A stretch of 37,220 nucleotides of DNA from an uncultured Pseudomonadota bacterium (GTDB lineage: Bacteria > Myxococcota_A > UBA796 > UBA9615), in assembly GCA_937891735.1 (NCBI GenBank), contig CALAGR010000067.1, positions 1 through 37,220 on the forward strand, written 5' to 3'. Shown here piece by piece: positions 25,253-34,700 of this stretch. The position numbers and the translations under genes are program-made. The notes below the pieces were generated by a model. It did no database searches. It had not been told where the DNA came from and saw only the letters and a program-made list of their open reading frames with translations. Numbering within the stretch: the stretch's first letter is position 1; every line of letters starts with the position of its first letter.

Positions 25253-27955
25253 ATGAACGCCACGACCAACACCTTGATTCGCGCTGGCCTCGTCGCCCTG
25301 GGGGGCTCCCTGCTCCTCGGTGGCTGCGGCAACGAGAGCGGCATCCCCACCCGCCACCTGCAGGGCATCGTCACGCTGCCCCCGCTGGCGCTGTACGAGG
25401 CCGAGCCGGCAGATCCGGACCTCGTGACCGACGAGAACAGCAACGACGCCCTCGCGGCGGCGGACGGCCCGTTCGGCATCGGCTTCGGCTACCACATCGT
25501 GCGGGGGCGCTCGTACGCCACCTGCGACGCGGTCGCCGAGGACTCCACCTTCGAGGACCTGTGCGGCGGCAGCGATGATCGGGACTTCTTCCGGATCCGC
25601 TCGCAGTACCAGGGTCCGATGGCCTTCGAGGGCCGCGTGGTCCTGCGCAGCGGCCAGATCGAGGACGGCGTCGAGGCCGACATCGACCTGCAGATCTACG
25701 ACAAGCAGGGCGCGCCGGTCTGGATCGACTCCAACGCCCCGGTCAACGAGCTGGACGACCTGGGGCAGCCGGTCCTGGACGAAGACGGCGATCCGGTCAC
25801 CTACGTGCCCGAGCCGCGGAACCTGCAGCCCGTCATCAACGGCCAGGAGTTCTTCGTGGCCGTCACCATCAACTCCGAGGCGAACGGCATCGACTACGAG
25901 CTGGTGCTGGTGGGCAACGACCCGCGCGAGCACTTCATCGTGCAGGGCATCGAGCCGGGCGACGCCGTCACGTTCGACTTCGGTGAGCCCGTCGAGGAGC
26001 CGCGGCAGGCCGCCTACGAGATGAAGGTGGGCGCGTACCTCAACGAGGACGTGGACAACCTCGGCAACCCCGTCGGCGGCACGTCGTGCAACACGTGGAC
26101 GCTGGACGAGGAGAGCGAGACGTTCTGGTGCACCTGGGACATGGTCTTCCTGCACCAGGTGACGGTGTCGGACGTGTCGCTCATCGAGGGCATGGGCGAC
26201 GGCAAGGACAACGAGTGCAACGGCGTCGCCGACACGGGCACCGAAGAGGTGGACGCGGACGGTGATGGCTACACCATCGCCGAGGGCGACTGCAACGACA
26301 CGGATCCCGACGTCGGCCCCTTCCGCGGTGACACCTGGGGTGACCGCAAGGACAACGACTGCGACGGCTGGGCGGACATCGGTCCCGACGACGTGGACGA
26401 CGACGGCGACGGCTTCTGCGAGAACGGCCGCGACCTGAACCTGGACGGCGTCTGCCGCGGCCCCTCCGAGGCCGGCGGCTTCGGGCTCGGCGACTGCAAC
26501 GACGCGGATCCCCGGATCTCCCCGGCGTTCGACTCCGAGATCCCCTCCAACGGCCTGGACGATGACTGCGTCAACGGCGACGCGGCGCTCGACAGCACGA
26601 ACAGCGACTCCACCTCGACCACGCCGGACCCGTGGACCGATCTCGAGGAGCAGTCCTGCGGCACGAGCATCACCAACTCCAGCAGCGATCCCGCCAACAG
26701 CCCCGTCGACGCGGACGAGGACGGCCTGTGTGACTCGGATTGCCTCGGCACCGTGGGCTGCACGCAGGACTGGGACGGCGACGGGTACCACAACTGGCTC
26801 GAGTACCAGTGCAACATGGACCCCCTCGTGATCTCGACGGCGGCGGACTTCATGGACTACGACGGCGACGGCCTGTGCGACGGCATGGACCCCGACGCGG
26901 ACAACGACGGTTCGCCGAAGAAGGTCGGGCAGGACGGCCTGGACTGCAACGACCTCAACCCCGAGATCCACCCCCACGCCATCGACGCGGACACCGGTGA
27001 GGTGATCGCGTCGAGCTTCAACTACGACGTCCCCGACGGCATCGACAACGACTGCGACGGCCAGGTGGACGAGAACCGCGACTGGGTCCGCACCGCCACG
27101 GGCTTCGAGGTCAACGCCGACTTCGTCACGCAGGACCTGGACGGCGACGGCTACACCCTCGCGCAGCGCGACTGCGACGACAACGACCCCGCGATGTACT
27201 TCGGTAACTGGGAAGTGCGCAGCAGCAACGTGGTCAGCAGCGACTTCAGCGTCGTGCACCTGTTCACCGCGGACGTCGAGTCCCTGAACTCCACGTCCAT
27301 CCTGCCCGGCGTGCGCACGGCGACCGTCACGGTGCCCTACGACCTGCAGAAGGGTCGCGTGGCCTGGGAGCTGACGGCGGACTGGGACAACAACGAGCCG
27401 CCGACGATCAGCCCCGCCACCGCCAGCCTGCCCCGACTCGACGCCTGGTACGCCAAGCAGATCGAGGTCGGCAACCTGTGGTTCGAGGCGCTGGACGAGA
27501 ACGGGCAGGAGATCTACTCCAACCCCGACGCGTCCGGCTTCGGGATCCCCACCGGCCCCTGGGAGGTCGGCACGTTCCAGGATCTCGGCGACGCCGCTCC
27601 GGCGGGCAAGACGAACGAGCTCAACGGGGTCAACGAGTCGGTCGTGCCCGACACCTGGGAGGGGGACACGGACGGCTACCGCATCGGGTTCCCGGACGGC
27701 GGACTGGTCAACTTCAAGCTGGACTGGACGGCGGGCATCGACCTCGATCTGACCGGCGTCTGCTACTACTTCGACGCCATCAACCCGCCCCGGTACTACA
27801 GCGGGATCATTCAGGGGCTGACGGACTTCTCGAAGCCCGAAGAAGGCGTCACCGCGGTGCCGCTGCCGGTGGGCTCGGACTGCTACTTCTTCGTCGTGAC
27901 CTACTCCGGCTCGCCCGGTCCGTACACGGTGGAGATCACGGTCCTCGAAGAGTAG
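25253..27955 (+). CDS. large lipoprotein with MopE-type metal-binding repeats
   Basis: A 900-aa lipoprotein: signal peptide with lipobox LLLGGC (Cys about residue 25), then a beta-rich region (about 60-320, with GSDDRDFFRIRSQY typical of pre-peptidase-like domains). An Asp- and Cys-rich region (about 330-650) contains MopE-type units such as DGDGYTIAEGDCNDTDPDV, DNDCDGWAD and GIDNDCDGQVDEN. The C-terminal 250 residues are a second beta domain ending PYTVEITVLEE. DxDxDG loops bind calcium in related proteins, and MopE itself binds copper. The gene is 17 bp downstream of the TonB receptor with GGAGGAG before its ATG, so the two are probably co-expressed. By analogy with SusC/SusD it may be a surface partner of the receptor, which is inference. 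Confidence 0.85.
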   Translation: MNATTNTLIRAGLVALGGSLLLGGCGNESGIPTRHLQGIVTLPPLALYEAEPADPDLVTDENSNDALAAADGPFGIGFGYHIVRGRSYATCDAVAEDSTFEDLCGGSDDRDFFRIRSQYQGPMAFEGRVVLRSGQIEDGVEADIDLQIYDKQGAPVWIDSNAPVNELDDLGQPVLDEDGDPVTYVPEPRNLQPVINGQEFFVAVTINSEANGIDYELVLVGNDPREHFIVQGIEPGDAVTFDFGEPVEEPRQAAYEMKVGAYLNEDVDNLGNPVGGTSCNTWTLDEESETFWCTWDMVFLHQVTVSDVSLIEGMGDGKDNECNGVADTGTEEVDADGDGYTIAEGDCNDTDPDVGPFRGDTWGDRKDNDCDGWADIGPDDVDDDGDGFCENGRDLNLDGVCRGPSEAGGFGLGDCNDADPRISPAFDSEIPSNGLDDDCVNGDAALDSTNSDSTSTTPDPWTDLEEQSCGTSITNSSSDPANSPVDADEDGLCDSDCLGTVGCTQDWDGDGYHNWLEYQCNMDPLVISTAADFMDYDGDGLCDGMDPDADNDGSPKKVGQDGLDCNDLNPEIHPHAIDADTGEVIASSFNYDVPDGIDNDCDGQVDENRDWVRTATGFEVNADFVTQDLDGDGYTLAQRDCDDNDPAMYFGNWEVRSSNVVSSDFSVVHLFTADVESLNSTSILPGVRTATVTVPYDLQKGRVAWELTADWDNNEPPTISPATASLPRLDAWYAKQIEVGNLWFEALDENGQEIYSNPDASGFGIPTGPWEVGTFQDLGDAAPAGKTNELNGVNESVVPDTWEGDTDGYRIGFPDGGLVNFKLDWTAGIDLDLTGVCYYFDAINPPRYYSGIIQGLTDFSKPEEGVTAVPLPVGSDCYFFVVTYSGSPGPYTVEITVLEE

Positions 27956-27957
27956 GC

Positions 27958-27982
27958 CGCCTCGCGGCGGTAGCTAGCTACC
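27958..27982. repeat. hairpin and 14-bp perfect palindrome after the lipoprotein gene
   Basis: CCGCC-TCGC-GGCGG is a 5-bp stem with a 4-nt loop directly after the stop codon. It is followed by GGTAGCTAGCTACC (27969-27982), a perfect palindrome. No T-tract follows, so an intrinsic terminator is uncertain. The remaining 180 bp up to the next gene holds nothing else I can name. Confidence 0.4.
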
Positions 27983-28161
27983 TCTCCTCCGGAAGCCCCG
28001 GATGAACGGTAGCGGTAGTTCCCAGGTCGGGGACGTCAGAGGCGCCCGAGGTCAAGGAGAACGAGGGACAGCAAGGAGGCGTACTCATGTACGCCGCAGG
28101 TCGCCGGCCTGAAGTTCGACGCAGAGATCGGGTGGATCGGGCGTTCCCGGACGGGAACTGG

Positions 28162-28353
28162 CTACTCGACCGACGTCGCCGCGATGGTGGCGTAGATCGC
28201 GGTGAGCATCCCGAGCACCAGGATCCAGTAGCTGCTCAGCCACAGCCCGACCAGCGCGGTCGCCAGGCCCGCTGGCACCAGCCCCGGCGCCAGGAGCCGG
28301 AGGACGGCCCCTGCTCGTTCGACCAGGGTCGCGGGCTTTGCGTCGGCAGGCAT
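28162..28353 (-). CDS. small two-helix membrane protein of unknown function
   Basis: A 63-aa product begins MPADAKPATLVERAGAV and contains two hydrophobic segments, about 17-37 (LRLLAPGLVPAGLATALVGLW) and 41-58 (YWILVLGMLTAIYATIAA). Third codon positions are almost all G or C, and the hydrophobic pattern with Trp and Tyr looks genuine, whereas the opposite frame is Arg-rich. TACAAT lies 8 nt upstream of the ATG and there is no ribosome binding site, suggesting a leaderless mRNA. An in-frame ATG at 28374 would add 7 residues but would overlap the sppA start. It is divergent from sppA. Confidence 0.6.
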   Translation of the reverse strand: MPADAKPATLVERAGAVLRLLAPGLVPAGLATALVGLWLSSYWILVLGMLTAIYATIAATSVE

Positions 28354-28361
28354 CGGGTCGC

Positions 28362-28367
28362 ATTGTA
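28362..28367 (-). promoter_or_regulatory. putative -10 element (TACAAT) of the small membrane protein gene
   Basis: Read on the minus strand, TACAAT matches TATAAT in five of six positions and ends 8 nt before the ATG at 28353. That would make the transcript leaderless. The element also lies 5 nt before the ATG of the divergent sppA gene. Confidence 0.45.
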
Positions 28368-28372
28368 GAGCC

Positions 28373-30133
28373 ATGATTCGACAGCTTCGACGACTCCTCG
28401 GTGCGCTGCTCTTCTTCCTGCCCGTCCAGGTGCTCGCCTGGCGCCTGGACCGCCGGGGTCGGCGGAAGCGGGCGGTGCTGACGCTGCGCCTCGCGGGGGT
28501 GCTCCGGGAGGAGCGCGGCGGCCGGCGGGGGGATGGACGGGGCTGGCACGCCGGGATCCTGGACGTGCTGCAGCGGGCGGGGCACGACGCCTCCGTGCAG
28601 GCGGTGGCGCTGCGGATCGGCAGCCTGCAGGCAGGCTGGGGCCAGCTCGACGAGATCCGGTCCACGCTCCTGGAGCTGAGGGCGCGGGGCCGCAAGGTGT
28701 TCGTGTACCTCGACCGCCCCGGGCACGCCGAGTTCTTCCTGGCCACCGCCGCCGACCACGTCGCCATCGCGCCCCTGGCGACCCTGGAGATCCTGGGGCT
28801 GCGGGCCGAGGTGACCTTCTTCAAGGGCGTGCTCGAGCGGGCCGGGGTCACGCCGCACTTCCAGTCCGCCGGCGAGTTCAAGTCCTACAGCGAGGTGTTC
28901 ACCCGCGAGGGCATGAGCGACGAGCATCGGGAGGCCCTGGACGTGGTCCTGCGCGGGATCCACGAGGCGTTCGTGGCGGCGGTGGCGCAGGGGCGGGGGC
29001 TCGAGCCGGAGGCCGTGCAGGCCCTCATCGACCGCGGCCCCTTCACCGCCGACGAGGCCGAGGAGGCCGGCCTCCTCGACGAGGTGCTCTACCCCGACCA
29101 GTGGAAGACGGCGATCCGCGAAGAGCTCGGCGAGCACGTGCCCGACGACGGCGAGATCAAGGACCCGGACGCCCGGGGCCGCCACGTCTTCGCGCCAGCG
29201 TTTCGGTGGCTGCGCATGGGGCGGCTCCTGCGCCGCATGAACGCCTTCGTGACGCCCCGCAAGAAGGTGGTGGTGCTCGCCGCGGAGGGGAACATCGTCG
29301 AGACGGACGCGAGCGAGGTGGGGCTGGGCAAGATCGCCCGGCGGCCCCTCGTGGCCGCGCTGCGAGAGCTCCGAAAGGACGAAGACGTCGCCGCGGTGGT
29401 GCTGCGCATCAACTCACCGGGGGGCAGCGGGCTGGCGTCGGACATGATCTGGCGGGAGCTGCGCCGGCTGCGGCGCAAGAAGCCGCTGGTGGCGTCCATG
29501 GGATCGGTGGCCGCCTCCGGGGGCTACTACCTGGCCATGGCGGCGGACGAGGTGCTGGCGGCGCCCCTGACCATCACCGGCTCCATCGGGGTGGTGGCCG
29601 GCAAGTTCGACATCAGCGCGCTCCTGGGCAAGCTCGGCGTGACCCGGGACGTGCTGTCCTACGGCGCCAACACGGGCCTGGGTTCCGCCACCGAGGGCCT
29701 GACCGAGGCCGAGCGGGACCGGCTGCAGGTGCAGATCGGCGCGTTCTACGACGCCTTCGTCGAGAAGGCCGCGGACTGCCGCGGGGTGGATCCGGGGACC
29801 CTCGAGCGGCACGCCAGGGGGCGGATCTGGACCGGGACCCAGGCCGCCGAGCGCAACCTCATCGACAGCACGGGCACGCTGGGGGACGCCATCCGCAAGG
29901 CCGCGGTGCGGGCGAAGCTGGGCACGGACTACGAGGTCTGGTACGCCGATCCGTCCCGCCCGGGGCTGCTCGACCGGCTGCAGCAGCTGCCGATCCCCGG
30001 CCTCGCCGGCGCCCGGGTGGAGCACGCCGAGGGTCGTCTCGTGGAGCTGTTCGATCAGATCCTGGGGGCGGCCCTGGGCGAACGCTCGGATCCGATCCAG
30101 GTGCGGCTGCCGTTCGACCTGCGGATCCGCTGA
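28373..30133 (+). CDS. sppA: SppA-type signal peptide peptidase (long form)
   Basis: At 586 aa this matches the long (67K-type) SppA with two tandem S49 halves. A hydrophobic N-terminal anchor (about 8-23) is followed by the N-terminal half carrying the general-base lysine, K170 in GEFKSYSEVFTREGMS. The C-terminal half carries the nucleophile S382 in GSVAASGGYYLAMAADEV, preceded by INSPGG. Both catalytic residues fit the Ser/Lys dyad known from Escherichia coli SppA, in which the two halves each supply one. SppA degrades cleaved signal peptides in the membrane. The ATG has little ribosome binding site. The gene converges on the lipoprotein gene at 30152. Confidence 0.93.
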   Translation: MIRQLRRLLGALLFFLPVQVLAWRLDRRGRRKRAVLTLRLAGVLREERGGRRGDGRGWHAGILDVLQRAGHDASVQAVALRIGSLQAGWGQLDEIRSTLLELRARGRKVFVYLDRPGHAEFFLATAADHVAIAPLATLEILGLRAEVTFFKGVLERAGVTPHFQSAGEFKSYSEVFTREGMSDEHREALDVVLRGIHEAFVAAVAQGRGLEPEAVQALIDRGPFTADEAEEAGLLDEVLYPDQWKTAIREELGEHVPDDGEIKDPDARGRHVFAPAFRWLRMGRLLRRMNAFVTPRKKVVVLAAEGNIVETDASEVGLGKIARRPLVAALRELRKDEDVAAVVLRINSPGGSGLASDMIWRELRRLRRKKPLVASMGSVAASGGYYLAMAADEVLAAPLTITGSIGVVAGKFDISALLGKLGVTRDVLSYGANTGLGSATEGLTEAERDRLQVQIGAFYDAFVEKAADCRGVDPGTLERHARGRIWTGTQAAERNLIDSTGTLGDAIRKAAVRAKLGTDYEVWYADPSRPGLLDRLQQLPIPGLAGARVEHAEGRLVELFDQILGAALGERSDPIQVRLPFDLRIR

Positions 30134-30151
30134 GGGCTGCGCGGCCGGCGC

Positions 30152-31645
30152 TCAGGGATAGAAGAGCGAGTTCCCGCCCAGGAACAGCGGGTAGGCCACC
30201 AGCAGATCCTGGCCCAGGCTGACTCCGCGCACCGTGCGGCTCCCGCTCGGATCGGCGGCCACCAGCTGGATCGCGTGGCGCCCCGCGCTGTCCGCGACCC
30301 CAGAGCTGCTCCGGTCCCACACCAGCAGCACCGGATCCGGCGCGGCGGAGCTGAAGTGCGCCAGATCGGCGATGCCGTCGTCCCCGTCGTACACCGGGAC
30401 GGCCCGCTGCTCGTCGATGTCCACCGCCAGCAGGGTCATGGCCTCGGAGTTGAACGCGTCGTCGGCGCTCGATCCGCCGAACACCACGATGCGCCCGCTC
30501 GGATCCCACTGGAGCCGCGAACGCACCACCAGCCCGTCCATGGAGCCGTCGGGCACCGCGGTCTGGGCGCCGCCCGTCAGGACCTCCATGTCCGGCGCCG
30601 TGCTGCCAGCGGGCACGGCCGCGCCCTCCCACAGCAGCAGATCGGGCCGTCCCGTGAACGAGTCCTCGCAGATGTAGGCCAGACGCTGGTCCTCGTCCTC
30701 CAGGGGCGCAGGGGACCAGGCGCTGTCGAAGCAGGAGCTGTCGAGCGCCGCGGTCATGACCGTCCACGTGGACGGTGCGGTGTCCCCGTCGCTCCAGCCG
30801 GCGACCACGATGTCGCGGCGGCCCGTGTCGGGGGCGCGGCGGGTGGCCGACAGCAGGCCCGGCTGGGGCGCGAGGGCGAAGTCGGTGAAGGAGCCGGGCG
30901 CGCCCTCCACGAGCAGGCGGACCTCGGCCGTGTCCGGATCGACGCTCAGCACCGCCGTCAGCCCGTCGTACTGCACCGCGGTCACCAGGAAGGTGTTGGT
31001 GCCGGGCACCAGTCCGGCGAACTCCACCGTCTGGACCTCGGGCACGAGCACCGGGGTGGGCTCGGCCTCCGCGTCCAGCGGGAAGGCCATGAAGGACAGC
31101 TGCGGGCCCAGGTCCGGATCGTCGGTCTCGAACAGCAGGTGATCGCCCAGCCAGGTGAAGCGCACCGCCCGCAGCCCCGGCACGTCGGGGGCCAGATCCA
31201 TCCCGCGGGTCGCCAGATCGAGCACCGCGGTGCGGCCGATCGGGACCTGGTCCACGTCCATCCCGGTGGCGATGACCGCCACGCGGGTGCCGAGCCGGTT
31301 CGGCAGGGCGAAGGGGGCGTAGGCGGGCAGCAGCCCATCGCCGTCGTCCTGCACGGGGGACTCGGGGCCGATCAGGAAGTCGGTCAGGGGGGTGACGTCG
31401 AAGTCGTCCGCGTCGAGGGCGGCGGGCGCCCCGTCCAGCCCGGCGGTGGCGCTGTCGGCGGTGGACACCGCCTGCACCTGGTAGATGTTGGTCTCCAGCG
31501 TGGTGGAGTCCGTGCCCACGAAGATGATGGTCTGCCCGAGCACGGGATCGACGCCCATGTCCCCCCCGCTCAGCTCGACGCCGGCGGACGCGCAGCCGCC
31601 CAGGGCGGTCGCGAGGGTGATGGCGGTGAGGGTTCGGAGCGACAT
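30152..31645 (-). CDS. lipoprotein with predicted beta-propeller, unknown function
   Basis: From the ATG at 31645 the product has 497 aa. Its signal peptide has a lipobox LGGC (Cys about residue 18). The mature chain is beta-rich with repeated units resembling PD40/TolB-type blades, for example FTWLGDHLLFETDDPDLG, SRLQWDPSGRIVVFGG and HFSSAAPDPVLLVWD. I recognise no specific family. It is the last gene of the leftward envelope set, 74 bp after the peptidase-barrel gene, and may have its own promoter. The frame stays open far upstream over the neighbouring gene, but the lipobox peptide fixes this start. Confidence 0.75.
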   Translation of the reverse strand: MSLRTLTAITLATALGGCASAGVELSGGDMGVDPVLGQTIIFVGTDSTTLETNIYQVQAVSTADSATAGLDGAPAALDADDFDVTPLTDFLIGPESPVQDDGDGLLPAYAPFALPNRLGTRVAVIATGMDVDQVPIGRTAVLDLATRGMDLAPDVPGLRAVRFTWLGDHLLFETDDPDLGPQLSFMAFPLDAEAEPTPVLVPEVQTVEFAGLVPGTNTFLVTAVQYDGLTAVLSVDPDTAEVRLLVEGAPGSFTDFALAPQPGLLSATRRAPDTGRRDIVVAGWSDGDTAPSTWTVMTAALDSSCFDSAWSPAPLEDEDQRLAYICEDSFTGRPDLLLWEGAAVPAGSTAPDMEVLTGGAQTAVPDGSMDGLVVRSRLQWDPSGRIVVFGGSSADDAFNSEAMTLLAVDIDEQRAVPVYDGDDGIADLAHFSSAAPDPVLLVWDRSSSGVADSAGRHAIQLVAADPSGSRTVRGVSLGQDLLVAYPLFLGGNSLFYP

Positions 31646-31719
31646 ACGCGGGGGTTGTCCTACAAGAACGGCGCCCCGCCGACGGGTTCCTTCGTGCCCG
31701 GAAGGTCCTCGCCGCCCCA

Positions 31720-34700
31720 TCAGAAGCTCGTGCCGAGCTGGGCGTAGAAGGAACCGGTGGGGTAGGCGCCCTCTCCGAAGCCGAACGCGTATCCCACCCT
31801 GCCCGTGAGCACGCCGCCCCAGCCGACCACCACGTCGCCAACCAGCTCGGCCCCCACGGCGGGCCGCGTGTTCGCCCAGAAGGGCAGGAACCCGGTCGGG
31901 GCGCCCCGGTAGGCGGCGTAGGTCGTGTTGGAGAACACCTGGCCCGCCTCGGCGAAGACCACCGCCGACACGCTGCGCAGCCACAGCGGCGCCGTCAGGA
32001 TCCCCCGCTCCACGAGCAGCAGCGGCAGGCGGTACTCGATGGTGCCGACGTACACGTGGTCGCCGCGCATGGACGACGTCGGGTAGCCCCGCAGGGCGTA
32101 GTAGCGGCCGGGCAGCGACACGTAGGGGCTGTCTCCGTAGGGTCCGCCGATCCTGAACGTGCTCTGGGGGATCGGCGTGCCCACGGTCGCTCCGGCCACC
32201 GCGCGCAGGGCCACCACGTGGTTCCTCAGCCAGGGCATCGTCTGGTAGGTGCGCGCCTCCACCGTCAGGATCCCGCGGTGCAGCTGGCCGCGGCTGCCGT
32301 CCTCCTGGATCCGGTACGCGCCCAGGAAGCTGCTCTCCACATCGAGCGACACGGACAGCAGGCGGGAGTCGTCCTCGGGCGAGATCCCGGCCGGGAAGCG
32401 GCGGAACTGGCCCCAGGCCCAGCCCAGCGACAAGCCGGAGAAGCTGCCGCGAGCGGGCAGCAGGCGGGGATCGACGTCGGCCGGCAGGTCGCGCAGGGGG
32501 CGCCGGAACTCGGCCTTGTACACCGCGGACAGGCTGTGCCGGGTCTTGACGGGCACGCTGACCCCGACGCTGAGCCGGTCGCGGCGCTCGAAGTAGCGCT
32601 CGCCGGCGCGGTAGCTGCCCCCGAACGTGGCGCCGATGCTCCCGGTCGGCGCCTTGGCGCGCAGCCACAGCGGGCCGTAGTCCAGGGAGATCGTGGAGAA
32701 CGCCACCGACAAGCGCGGGCGCAGGGCGTTGAACGTGTAGCCCGCGGCCCATCCCACGTACCGCGAGTCGGTGCGGTACTGGATCGAGGCGTTCCAGAAG
32801 TGCTGCTCCAGCGCGTCGTAGCCGCCGATGCCCAGGCCGCCCACGGCCCCGGTGTCCGTCAGCGCCCCGAAGGGCGCGATGTAGCGCGGGGGCAGCAGGG
32901 TGCGCAGCGGGTTGTAGCGGGTGACGCGTCCGAGCTCGGGGGGCACCGTCACCGCGTCGGCCACGAAGGGGGTCTGCACCCCGGACTGGCGGATGACGTG
33001 CTGGCGGCGGCGCTCCCTGGGGGTGATCTCCTTGGGGGTGATCTCCTTGGGGGTGATCTCCTTGTCAGTGGCGGGCGATGCCTGCGCGCGGGTGGTGTAG
33101 TCGGCGCGCTGCCGATCCCGCTCGATGGCCGCCCGTGGGCCGGTGCCCCAGGGGGCGTCCGGGCCGGGCAGGCCCTCCAACGGATCCAGCGGGGACAGGG
33201 CCTGCAGCGACGGTCCCCAGCCGGGCCCCGGCAACACCCTGGCGGACAGCCGCACCTCCTCCCAGGTGCTCGGATCGAAGGGCATCTCCTCGAGCATCCA
33301 CCCCTGCGAGGTGAAGCCCTGGAACGCGAGCCACTTCCCGTTTGGGGACACGTCAGGGTGGCGGGCGCCTCCCAGCAGGCGGGTCACGCGGAACACGGCG
33401 CCGTCGGACTGGCGGCTCGCGTACAGGTTCCAGATCCCGTCCCGGTCCGAGGCCCACACGAGCCACTTCCCATCGGGAGCCCAGGTGGGATCTGCGTCGG
33501 TCGCCCGATCCCAGGTCAGGGTGTGGACGAGGGCCAGCTCCTGGTCGAAGACGTGGATGTCCCGGAACCCGCCGGGCTTCCAGACCGACACCGCGAGGAA
33601 GGCGCCGGTGGGGTCCCAGGCCGGGCCCGCGTACTGGGTGCCGTCGTCGGCGGCGGTCAGCAGGGTGATCCGGGCCTCCTCGGCCGCGCGCTGGGTGCGT
33701 GCCTCCTCGGGGCCGGACTCGGGCTCGTCCCACCCCGCCGCGGGACCGGGAAGCGACCCGGCCGGCGCGGGGGCGTCGCCCGTGGACCCCTCCTCGGGAG
33801 GCGGCAGGTCCACCCGCACGAGCTGGGTCTGGCCCATCGACGTGGTGACCGCCAGGAGCCAGCCGTCCGGGTGCGGCGCGGGCCAGGTGAGGCGCCCGCC
33901 CACGGTCAGGCGCGTGCTCTTGCCGCTGGTCAGGTCCAGGGTGAACAGGTCCTTGAAGGTGGTGTAGCGCCCGGTGTTTCCGCCCATCGCCACCCAGGCG
34001 GTGGTGGCGTCCCTCAGGACGGTGCCCTCGACGCCGCCCCGATACACCCGCCGGTCCCCCGTGCCGTCGCGTCCGATCATGCGCACCGCGCTGCGCTCGC
34101 TGGGGGAGCCGTGGCTGTAGACGATCGAGGCGCTGTCCGGGGTGTAGCGCGGACTCGATGCCTCGCCGCTTCGGGTGGGGAGCCGGCGGGTGGGGGTCAG
34201 GCCGGAGCCCTGTCCCTGGATGCGCTCGGCCTCGGCCAGGTACCGGGCCGACGACTCGGTCCGCCATCGGCTCCACATGGGCACGAACCGCTCGCCGAAG
34301 GCCTTCTGGGCGGGCAGCAGGTAGGGGATCAGGCCCCGGGAGTGGGCGTGGTGAAACGTCAGCCACGCCTCGTTGGAGCTGCGGTAGGCCACCTCGAGGT
34401 GGAAGCGCACGCCGTACAGGTACCGGAGCTGCCCTCGGGGGAACTCCGACCCGTAGCCGTCGGCCATGTCGATGCGCGGGAAGCGCCCGTCCAGGGCGGC
34501 GGTGCGCAGGAGCATGTCGGTGTAGGTGGACCGACCCCGGCCGCCGGTGGTGGTGACGGTCTCGATCCAGGTGGCGAAGCCCTCGGTCATCCAGCCGGGG
34601 AGCACCCCGCCGGGCGCGATGAGGCGACCGGCGACGAACCGCAGGATCTGCAGGAAGTCCTCGGCCATGTCGATCTGCAGGATGTGCGCGTACTCGTGCA

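Noticed and set aside
27373..27384. A TADW in the MopE-repeat lipoprotein, possibly a further copy of the kinase-linked motif
   Set aside because: It occurs once, in the context ELTADWDNNEP within an exported beta domain, without the other motif features; coincidence is likely.
28087..28368. Plus-strand ORF of 93 codons with an excellent AAGGAGG and ATG, ending 4 bp before sppA
   Set aside because: The peptide is Arg-rich without recognisable features, while the opposite strand encodes a credible two-helix membrane protein with better third-position bias. The ribosome binding site keeps a little doubt.
33020..33064. CRISPR-like direct repeats
   Set aside because: The repeats are contiguous 15-bp units without spacers and lie in frame within a coding sequence.
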